Assembly (NCBI GenBank): GCA_964355545.1 | Contig: CAYHEK010000027.1 | Coordinates: 1 to 18,181 of the forward strand | Direction of reading: 5' to 3' | DNA length: 18,181 nt | DNA from: JAPLGE01 sp964355545 | GTDB lineage: Bacteria; Bipolaricaulota; Bipolaricaulia; UBA7950; UBA9294 | In this document: one piece after another, positions 7,704-14,112 of the stretch | How positions within the stretch are numbered: position 1 is the first letter of the stretch | Layout: the number at the start of each line of letters is the position of its first letter | Notes under the pieces: model-generated | Databases searched by the model: none | The model's input: the letters and a program-made list of their open reading frames with translations, nothing else | Told to the model about the DNA's origin: nothing | Translations under genes and position numbers: made by a program

Positions 7704-8138
7704 ATGCCGCGGGACATCGAGGAGATCCGGAGGATCCTCCCCCTGCGCTACCCGTATCTCCTCATCGATCGGATCCTCGAGGAGGGCGAGGAGTACGTCG
7801 TCGCGGTGAAGAACGTGACGATCGACGAGCCGTTCTTCCAGGGGCACTTCGCCGAGCCGCTCCCCGCGGTCATGCCCGGCACGCTCATCCTCGAGACGAT
7901 GGCCCAGACCGCCGCCTTCCTCCTTGTGAATCATGAACGGGGCCTGAGCTACCTCGTCGGCGTGGAGAGGGCCCGCTTCCGCCGGCGCGTCGTCCCCGGG
8001 GATCAGCTTCACGTGCGCGCCCGCGCCCTGCGGAGAAGGAAGGGCCTCCTCGAGGCGAAGGTCGAGGCCACCGTGGCCGGCGAGGTGGTGGCGACGGCGA
8101 CCCTCGCCCTTTTGGGCGAAAGGAAGGACGATGAGTAG
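7704..8138 (+). CDS. fabZ: 3-hydroxyacyl-[acyl-carrier-protein] dehydratase FabZ
   Basis: FabZ removes water from (3R)-hydroxyacyl-ACP in type II fatty acid synthesis, in the cytosol. The 144-residue hot-dog-fold protein has the usual length and motifs: EEIRRILPLRYPYLLIDRI, NVTIDEPFFQGHF with catalytic H48, and MPGTLILETMAQ with catalytic E64. It differs from typical FabZ in having LRYP where HRYP/HRFP is usual, and in a loop between H48 and VMPG that is two residues longer (AEPLPA). No clear Shine-Dalgarno sequence precedes the ATG, which lies 4 bases after the skp stop, so translation probably depends on coupling. In many diderms fabZ sits between lpxD and lpxA; here it sits between skp and ftcD. 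A FabA or another hot-dog dehydratase is less likely. Confidence 0.9.
   Translation: MPRDIEEIRRILPLRYPYLLIDRILEEGEEYVVAVKNVTIDEPFFQGHFAEPLPAVMPGTLILETMAQTAAFLLVNHERGLSYLVGVERARFRRRVVPGDQLHVRARALRRRKGLLEAKVEATVAGEVVATATLALLGERKDDE
8104..8119 (+). promoter_or_regulatory. Perfect hairpin just upstream of the ftcD ribosome binding site
   Basis: TCGCCC (8104-8109), loop TTTT, GGGCGA (8114-8119) form a perfect 6-bp stem in the last codons of fabZ, directly abutting the AAGGAAGG ribosome binding site (8120-8127) of the next gene. It could set mRNA stability or coupling efficiency. It has no downstream T-run, so it is not an intrinsic terminator. Confidence 0.35.
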
Positions 8139-9045
8139 AGCCCTCATCGAGTCCGTCCCCAACATCAGTGAGGGACGGCGACGCGACGTGGTGGAGGAGA
8201 TCGCCGCGTGCGCCTCGAACGAGGGCTGCCACGTGATCGACACGAGCCTGGACCCGGACCACAACCGGTCGGTGATCACGCTCGTCGGGGAGAAAGAGGT
8301 GCTCACGCGTGGGATCCTCGCTCTCGTCGCGAAGGCGATCGAGCGGATCGATCTGCGGACCCACCGCGGCGCCCACCCGCGCATGGGGGCGGTCGACGTG
8401 ATTCCGTTCGTCCCGGTAGAGGGTGTTTCCATGCAGGATTGCGTCCTTTTCTCCAAGGCAGCGGGAAAGAGAATCGCCGACGAGTTCGGGGTCCCGGTCT
8501 ACCTGTACGAAGAGTCGGCCTCGTGCGAGGAGAGGCGGAACCTCTCTCTAATCCGCGAAGGGGAGTTCGAGGGGTTCCCCGAGAAGATCAAGGATCCCCG
8601 TTGGCGACCGGACTTCGGACCGACCGCGATCCACCCGACCGCCGGCGCCATGGCGGTCGGAGCGCGCGAGTTCCTTGTCGCGTTCAACGTGAACCTCGCG
8701 ACGTCGGATCTTCGGGTGGCGAAGAAGATTGCCGCGGCGATCCGTTTCTCGAGCGGCGGGCTGCGCTACGTGAAGGCTCTCGGGTTCCCTCTCGAAGAGC
8801 GCGGGATCGTGCAAGTCTCCATGAACCTGACTGACTTCAAGAAGACCCCCATCCTGCGGGCCTTCGAGATGGTGAAGCGGGAGGCCGAGCGCCACGGAGT
8901 GATGGTGAAGGAGAGCGAGATCGTGGGGATGGTCCCCCGCGCGGCCCTGTACGCGGTCGCCGCCGCGGCCCTCCAGCTTGAAGGGTTCTCCCCCCGCCTC
9001 GTCCTCGAGGAGCGGATCGAGGAAGCGTTCCGTGAGGATCGCTAG
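8131..9045 (+). CDS. ftcD: Glutamate formimidoyltransferase (stand-alone FTCD transferase domains)
   Basis: The enzyme transfers the formimino group between N-formimino-L-glutamate and tetrahydrofolate, linking histidine breakdown to one-carbon metabolism. The 304-residue length matches the transferase half alone; no cyclodeaminase domain follows. Visible motifs are the N-terminal SVPNISEGRR (8-17), DPDHNRSVIT (41-50), and HRGAHPRMGAVDVIPF (78-93), whose H82 corresponds to the catalytic His82 described in the porcine enzyme. The C-terminal subdomain contains FLVAFNVNLATSDLRVAKKIA, VQVSMNLTDF and ESEIVGMVPRAA. It overlaps fabZ by 8 bases and murD by 14 bases, so it is embedded in the envelope operon. 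No other histidine-utilisation gene is present in the window. The family assignment is firm; the in vivo role here is unclear. Confidence 0.93.
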   Translation: MSRALIESVPNISEGRRRDVVEEIAACASNEGCHVIDTSLDPDHNRSVITLVGEKEVLTRGILALVAKAIERIDLRTHRGAHPRMGAVDVIPFVPVEGVSMQDCVLFSKAAGKRIADEFGVPVYLYEESASCEERRNLSLIREGEFEGFPEKIKDPRWRPDFGPTAIHPTAGAMAVGAREFLVAFNVNLATSDLRVAKKIAAAIRFSSGGLRYVKALGFPLEERGIVQVSMNLTDFKKTPILRAFEMVKREAERHGVMVKESEIVGMVPRAALYAVAAAALQLEGFSPRLVLEERIEEAFREDR

Positions 9046-10354
9046 CCAAGAGGTCGCGCGCGCCGCCGTCCTCGGCTACGGCCGGACGGGCCGGGCAGCA
9101 GTGAGGTTCCTCCTCGCGCATGAGGTGGAGCCCTTCGTGAGCGACGCGGCTTGCCTCTCCACAGAGGATCTCGCGAGCCTAAAGGAAAGAGGGATCCGCT
9201 ACGAAACAGGAGGGCACACGGAGCGCGCCCTCGCCTGCGCCGACCTCGTGGTGATGAGCCCCGGTGTCCCGCCCTCCCTCTCCCTCCTCGGCGAGGCCAG
9301 AGGCCGCGGGATTCTCGTTCTCTCCGAACTTGACCTCGCCTACCTCGTGCGGCCAGAGCGCCCGATCGTCGCCGTCACCGGGACGAAGGGAAAGGGAACG
9401 ACGGTGGAACTGATCGCGGCCCTCCTCCGCCACGTGGGGGTCCGGGCCGTCGTCGCGGGGAACATCGGGACTCCGGCCATCTCCGTCGTCGAAGAGAGCC
9501 CTCCTCCCGACGTCTTCCTCCTCGAGGTGAGCAGCTTCCAGCTCGAGCAGAGCGAGCTCTTTCATCCGCAGGTCGCGGTCCTCGTGAACCTCACCCCCGA
9601 CCACCTCGATCGCCACTCGACCATGGCCGCCTACGTGGCCGCCAAGGCGCGGCTCTTCCGCCACCTGACCGAGGAGGAGACGGCCGTCCTCCCGAGCGAT
9701 CTTGTGGGCCTCTTCTCCACGATCCGGGCGCGGCGCGTCCTATTCGATCGCCTCCCCTTGCCCCCCCTCCCGTTCGCCGAGAGGCTCGCCGCGCACAACC
9801 GTGAGAACCTGAAGGCCGCGATCGCCGCCTCTTCCGCCTTCCTCCCTCGCTTCGACCCAAGCGCCATCCGGTTCGAAGACATCGAAGGGGCCCTCTCCCT
9901 CCCCTTCCGACTCCAGGAGGAAGGGACCATCGATGGAGTTCGAATCGTGAACGACTCCAAGTCGACGAACGCCGCCTCCACGATCGCCGCGCTCTCAAGC
10001 TTCGCCTCTCCCGTCGTCCTCCTCCTCGGCGGACGACACAAGCTGGGCGGGTACGAGCGTCTTGCCAGGGAAGTCGCCATCCGCTCTGTGCGGCAGGTGG
10101 TCCTCTTCGGAGAGGCCGCCCGCTTCCTCGAGGAGACCCTGACGAAGGAGGGCTACGCGCGGGTGCGCACGTGCGTGGACCTCGCCGAGGCCCTCGAGGA
10201 AGGACTCGCGGCGAGCCTACCCGAAGACGTCCTCCTCTTCTCCCCGGCCTGCGCAAGCTTCGATCAGTACACGGACGCCCACGCGCGGGGAGAGGAGTTC
10301 TCCCGCCTCGTCCGCGCACACGCCTCCCTCACGCCGCCCGTGCCAAACCGCTAG
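9032..10354 (+). CDS. murD: UDP-N-acetylmuramoyl-L-alanine--D-glutamate ligase MurD
   Basis: MurD adds D-glutamate to UDP-MurNAc-L-Ala using ATP, in the cytoplasmic stage of peptidoglycan synthesis. The 440-residue product has the N-terminal Rossmann motif VLGYGRTG (13-20), a P-loop region TGTKGKGTT (116-124), LEVSSFQLE (164-172), NLTPDHLDRH (186-195), HNRENLKAA, NDSKSTN (307-313), LGGRHKLGGYE (332-342) and the C-terminal LLFSPACASFDQY. The P-loop has Gly122 where Mur ligases normally have Ser or Thr. The GTG start at 9032 was chosen because GAGGAA lies 7 bases upstream and it gives a normal N-terminus; a longer ATG start at 8978 would put 18 low-complexity residues in front. It overlaps ftcD by 14 bases. 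The family is secure against MurC/E/F by overall motif set. Confidence 0.93.
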   Translation: MRIASQEVARAAVLGYGRTGRAAVRFLLAHEVEPFVSDAACLSTEDLASLKERGIRYETGGHTERALACADLVVMSPGVPPSLSLLGEARGRGILVLSELDLAYLVRPERPIVAVTGTKGKGTTVELIAALLRHVGVRAVVAGNIGTPAISVVEESPPPDVFLLEVSSFQLEQSELFHPQVAVLVNLTPDHLDRHSTMAAYVAAKARLFRHLTEEETAVLPSDLVGLFSTIRARRVLFDRLPLPPLPFAERLAAHNRENLKAAIAASSAFLPRFDPSAIRFEDIEGALSLPFRLQEEGTIDGVRIVNDSKSTNAASTIAALSSFASPVVLLLGGRHKLGGYERLAREVAIRSVRQVVLFGEAARFLEETLTKEGYARVRTCVDLAEALEEGLAASLPEDVLLFSPACASFDQYTDAHARGEEFSRLVRAHASLTPPVPNR

Positions 10355-10517
10355 GTCCCCTCGCAAGAGGACAGTCGTCCCGCCCCCGCGCCGCGAACTC
10401 TCTCTAGCGTCCCGACAGGGTTCCTTCGCCCTTGCGGACAAGCGTGCTATCGGTGGGAGGCGCAGGGAAGGGCCCTGCTCGCTGGATCGGAGGAGACGGA
10501 TTCTCGAGGAGTCGAGG
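10355..10517 (+). other. Intergenic gap between murD and ftsW
   Basis: At 163 bases this is the longest gene-free stretch on the plus strand in a cluster whose other junctions overlap or are nearly contiguous. It holds a perfect 6-bp hairpin, GCAGGG-AAGGG-CCCTGC (10462-10478), a weak GNRA-type hairpin just after the murD stop (CCTC-GCAA-GAGG), and the ftsW ribosome binding site. No T-run follows either hairpin. No -35/-10 pair close to consensus is visible. I see no small ORF with a convincing start. Confidence 0.5.
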
Positions 10518-11597
10518 GTGGACGCACGCGCGGACAGGGGCATGATCTTCGTCGTCGCAGTGCTTCTTCTCTTCGGCCTGGTGATAGGCTACAGTGCGAG
10601 CGCCCCCTTTTCGCTGCGCCACTTTGGAACGAGCGCCCACCTCTTCGTAAAGCAGCTCACCGCCGCAGCTTTGGGACTCGTCCTTTTCTTCTTCTTCGCG
10701 CGGTTCGACTACCACCGGCTGCGAGACCTGGCCGAAATCCTCCTCGTGGGCTCTTTCCTGTTGACGGTCGTGACCCTCCTTCCCCTTCCCCGGATCACCG
10801 ACGGCCGCTGGCTCCTCCTCGGGCCGTTCGCCCTGCAACCGACGGAACTCGTGAAGTTCGGCCTCGTCGTCTACCTCGCGACGGCAATCGAACGAAAGGG
10901 AGACAAGATCCAATCGTTCACCCAGGGGATCCTCCCCTTCGTCGTCGTTTTCCTTGTCGTCGCGGCAGTCGTGATGAAGCAGCCTGACTTGGGGATGATC
11001 CTCCTCTTCGGGGCGGTGACGGCGGTGATGCTCTTCCTGGGCGGCGCGAAGGTGAGCCACCTCGCTCTCCTCGGCCTCGCGGCCCTTCCGATCGTCTACG
11101 TCGCGATCCGGATCGCCCCGTATCGCCTCGCCCGCATCGTCTCCTTCCTACACCCGGAGGCCTACAGCACCTCCTCGGGCTATCAGGCGATCCAGTCGCT
11201 CGTCGCGGTGGGATCCGGAGGGATCCTCGGCCGCGGACTGGGCGCGTCGCGAGCGAAGCTCTTCTACCTGCCTCAGGCGCACAACGATTTCATCTTCTCC
11301 GTCGCGGCGGAGGAGCTGGGGCTCCTCGGGGCTCTCGCCCTACTATCTCTCTTCGCCGCCTTCACTTGGCGGGCCTTCGTCGTCGCCCGACAGGCCCCGG
11401 ACAGACTGGGGAGGCTCCTCGCGTGGGGGATCGGGTTCGCGATCGCCTTCCAGGCCTTCCTGAACCTGGCGGTGGCCCTCGGCCTCGTCCCGGTCACCGG
11501 TCTCACCCTTCCCTTCGTCAGCAACGGTGGATCGTCGCTTTTGATCACCCTGGCCATGGTCGGGGTGCTCCAGAACGTAGCAAGGCAGGGAGGGTGA
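10518..11597 (+). CDS. ftsW: Septal peptidoglycan glycosyltransferase FtsW (SEDS family)
   Basis: FtsW polymerises lipid II into glycan strands at the septum together with a class b PBP. The 359-residue integral membrane protein has about ten hydrophobic segments and SEDS landmarks: GRWLLLGPFALQPTELVKF (96-114), KQPDLGM (154-160), the extracellular segment SGYQAIQSL and GRGLGASRAKLFYLPQAHNDFIF (238-260), and PFVSNGGSS (332-340). D257, in HND where HTD is usual, corresponds to the catalytic Asp of SEDS enzymes. The start is GTG with GAGGAG about 7 bases upstream; an ATG at 10542 (residue 9) has no good ribosome binding site. RodA, the elongation paralogue, is the alternative, but the position directly before murG-murC-murB-ftsQAZ favours FtsW. 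Confidence 0.92.
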   Translation: MDARADRGMIFVVAVLLLFGLVIGYSASAPFSLRHFGTSAHLFVKQLTAAALGLVLFFFFARFDYHRLRDLAEILLVGSFLLTVVTLLPLPRITDGRWLLLGPFALQPTELVKFGLVVYLATAIERKGDKIQSFTQGILPFVVVFLVVAAVVMKQPDLGMILLFGAVTAVMLFLGGAKVSHLALLGLAALPIVYVAIRIAPYRLARIVSFLHPEAYSTSSGYQAIQSLVAVGSGGILGRGLGASRAKLFYLPQAHNDFIFSVAAEELGLLGALALLSLFAAFTWRAFVVARQAPDRLGRLLAWGIGFAIAFQAFLNLAVALGLVPVTGLTLPFVSNGGSSLLITLAMVGVLQNVARQGG

Positions 11598-11599
11598 GG

Positions 11600-12727
11600 A
11601 TGCGGGTCCTGGTCGCCGGAGGGGGAACTGGAGGCCATTTCTATCCTGCCCTCGCCGTCATGGAGGCCTTGGCGAGTGAGGAGGAAAACCTAAAGCTCGC
11701 CTACGTCGGCACGCGCCGAGGGATTGAGGCGCGCATCCTCCCTTCCCACCCGTGGATCCACTTCTATCCGATCCACGCGCGGGGCCTCGGCCGCGGCTCA
11801 CCCTGGAGGATGTTGCATGCCCTCCTCCTCATCCCTCTTGCCCTGGCAGAAGCGTGCGTTGTCTTCCTCCGCTTCCGGCCCCGGGTCGTCCTTGGGATGG
11901 GCGGCTACGCGTCCTTCCCAGCGGTCCTTGTGGGATCCTTATTCGGATGGATCTTCCCGATCCGAGTGCTCATCCACGAGCAGAACGTCGTCCCCGGGCT
12001 TACGAACCGCCTGCTTGCCCCGCTCGTCGATCGGGTCCTCGTCTCCTACCCCCAATCCATCCAGTACTTCCCTCGCGCAAGAGGGGTCGTAACGACGGGA
12101 AACCCCATCCGCAAGGAGTTCCTGCTCGCGAAGCGCACGGACGCGCTCTACCGCGCGTTCAACCTTGTCCCCGGTCGGTTCACTGTTCTTGTCTTCGGAG
12201 GGTCCCAGGGCTCGAGACTCCTGATCGACGCTCTTCTCCGCGCCAAGGAGTCGATCGGCCAGAATGAGGAAATCCAGGTCCTCCTTGTCACGGGGAAGGT
12301 AGAGGACGAGGCGGCGATCATCGACGACCTCGCACAGGCGGGAGTGAAGAACGTTGTTGTGCGCCCGTACATCGATCGGATGGGCGAGGCGTTCGTCCTC
12401 GCCGATCTCGTCGTCTCCCGCGCGGGAGCGACTACTCTCGCGGAGATCACCTCGTGCGGCAAGCCGGCTCTGCTCGTCCCCTGGAGCGGGGCCGCCGGTG
12501 GGCACCAGTGGCAGAACGCGCGCTACTTGGAGGAAGAGGAAGCCTGCGCCCTCGCCGTTGAGAAAGACGTTGCGGAGCTTGGTTTGGGCAAGCTGATTGA
12601 CGAAATCGTCAAGGACAAAGAGGAACTCACCCGGATGGCACGGAACTCCTTGCGCTTGGGTCGGCCTGGAGCCGTCGCATCCATCCTGGGGGAGATTCAC
12701 ACCGTAGCAAGAGCAAGGGAGGCATGA
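11600..12727 (+). CDS. murG: Undecaprenyl-PP-MurNAc-pentapeptide GlcNAc transferase MurG
   Basis: MurG transfers GlcNAc from UDP-GlcNAc to lipid I, making lipid II on the inner face of the cytoplasmic membrane. The 375-residue GT28 enzyme has GGGTGGH (7-13), GMGGYAS (99-105), IHEQN (125-129), TGNPIR (166-171), FGGSQGS (199-205), SRAGATTLAE (273-282) and GGHQWQNAR (300-308), all in the family order and spacing. The ATG at 11600 is 2 bases after the ftsW stop, with GGGAGG 6 bases upstream. Longer in-frame extensions upstream are only the shadow of ftsW. The stop overlaps the murC start as ATGA, which implies translational coupling. Confidence 0.97.
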   Translation: MRVLVAGGGTGGHFYPALAVMEALASEEENLKLAYVGTRRGIEARILPSHPWIHFYPIHARGLGRGSPWRMLHALLLIPLALAEACVVFLRFRPRVVLGMGGYASFPAVLVGSLFGWIFPIRVLIHEQNVVPGLTNRLLAPLVDRVLVSYPQSIQYFPRARGVVTTGNPIRKEFLLAKRTDALYRAFNLVPGRFTVLVFGGSQGSRLLIDALLRAKESIGQNEEIQVLLVTGKVEDEAAIIDDLAQAGVKNVVVRPYIDRMGEAFVLADLVVSRAGATTLAEITSCGKPALLVPWSGAAGGHQWQNARYLEEEEACALAVEKDVAELGLGKLIDEIVKDKEELTRMARNSLRLGRPGAVASILGEIHTVARAREA

Positions 12728-14112
12728 ACGTGATCGGCGATAGGAAGCGGTACCACTTCGTCGGAATCGGCGGCTCGGGAATGAGTGGACTCGCCGCCGT
12801 GATGTTGGCCGGGGGAGCGAACGTCTCCGGCTCGGACCTCTACGAGAACGAGGAGATCCGGCGACTGAGGTCGGCCGGGGCTCGGATCCACGTCGGGCAC
12901 GACGCCCGCCTTCTCGACGGCGGCCTCGACGGGGTCATCGTCTCCTCCGCGATCGACGACGAGAACGTGGAGGTAAGGGCGGCGCGCGAACGAGAGGTCC
13001 CCGTGGTGAAACGGCTCCACGCCCTGGCCTCCCTCCTCACCGACTACCGCAGCATCGGAATCGCAGGAACGCACGGCAAGACAACGACCACGGCCATGGT
13101 GACGAGCATTCTGGTCGAAATGGGAAGGGATCCGAGTTACCTCGTGGGGGCGCACTGTCCCGGCCTGGGAGGGAACTCGCACCTCGGAGGAGGAGAGCTC
13201 TTCATCACGGAGGTCGACGAGAGCGACAGGCTCTTCCTCTCGCTTCATCCTTCGATCAGCGTCTTGACGAACGTCGGCCGCGATCATCTGAACACCTACC
13301 GGACGCTAGCCGCAATCAAGGAGAGCTTCGCTCAGTACCTCTGCCAGTCGGAAAAAGTCGTCCTCGCGATCGACGATCCGCACGTGCGCGAGATCGCCGC
13401 TCACCTCCCCGATCCCCTCACCGTAGGGACGAGCCCCGACGCCGAGCTGCGCGCGGCCGCGATCGAGCACGACCGCTTCCAGACGCGGTTTGACCTCTTC
13501 CACGGCCAAGAGCGGGTCGGCCCGGTCTTCCTCCCCACACCGGGGGATCACAACGTGCAGAACGCCCTGTGTGCGATCGGCGCGGCCTACCTCGCCGCGG
13601 TGGATCTCCCGGACGCCGCCCTCGCCCTCGCCCACTTCCGCCTCCCCGAGCGGCGCTTCCAACTCCTTGAGGAGAACGGGGTGACCGTCGTGGACGACTA
13701 CGCACACCTCCCCGAGCAGATCCAGGCAAACCTGAAGGCAATCCGCGATGGCTGGGAGAAGCGCCGGATCGTGGCGATCTTCCAGCCGCACCGCTACACC
13801 CGCACGCAGGCGATCGGCCCGGAGTTCGGAGCGGCGTTCCGCGAGGCGGACACGGTCGTCGTGACCTCGATCTACCCGGCGTGCGAGCGGCCGATCCCCG
13901 GCGTCTCGTCGCGGGCGATCGTCGAGGCGATCGCCTCCTCTACAGAAGCCGACCTCCACTTCATCGAGCGCAAGGAGGAGGTCGTCTCGTTCCTCGAGGG
14001 CTACGTCGAGCCGGGGGACTTCATCATCAGCTTCGGCGCCGGAGACATCTGGACCGTGACCGAGGAGCTGTCATGCTTCCTGAAGCACGGACGCTTCTGC
14101 GCCACGGCGTAG
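12724..14112 (+). CDS. murC: UDP-N-acetylmuramate--L-alanine ligase MurC
   Basis: MurC adds the first amino acid, L-Ala, to UDP-MurNAc with ATP in the cytoplasm. The 462-residue product has HFVGIGGSGMSGLA (11-24), GSDL, the P-loop GTHGKTTTT (115-123), ITEVDESD (161-168; usually AEADESD), NVGRDHLNTY (183-192), PGDHNVQNA (273-281), RRFQLL, DDYAHLPEQ (324-332), PHRYTRT and ISFGAGDIW near the end. The DDYxHHP motif of MurC has Leu329 at the second His. It starts with ATG in an ATGA overlap with murG and overlaps murB by 40 bases. The MurC rather than MurD/E/F or Mpl assignment rests on GTHGKTTTT, GAGDIW and the locus order. Confidence 0.94.
   Translation: MNVIGDRKRYHFVGIGGSGMSGLAAVMLAGGANVSGSDLYENEEIRRLRSAGARIHVGHDARLLDGGLDGVIVSSAIDDENVEVRAAREREVPVVKRLHALASLLTDYRSIGIAGTHGKTTTTAMVTSILVEMGRDPSYLVGAHCPGLGGNSHLGGGELFITEVDESDRLFLSLHPSISVLTNVGRDHLNTYRTLAAIKESFAQYLCQSEKVVLAIDDPHVREIAAHLPDPLTVGTSPDAELRAAAIEHDRFQTRFDLFHGQERVGPVFLPTPGDHNVQNALCAIGAAYLAAVDLPDAALALAHFRLPERRFQLLEENGVTVVDDYAHLPEQIQANLKAIRDGWEKRRIVAIFQPHRYTRTQAIGPEFGAAFREADTVVVTSIYPACERPIPGVSSRAIVEAIASSTEADLHFIERKEEVVSFLEGYVEPGDFIISFGAGDIWTVTEELSCFLKHGRFCATA

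Noticed and set aside
8978..9031. An ATG giving MurD 18 extra N-terminal residues.
   Set aside because: It lies deep inside ftcD and the extra residues are low-complexity. The GTG at 9032 has a good ribosome binding site and the normal N-terminal Rossmann start.
10421..10450. Possible promoter TTCCTT-18-TGCTAT before ftsW.
   Set aside because: Both boxes match poorly, no better than chance in this sequence.
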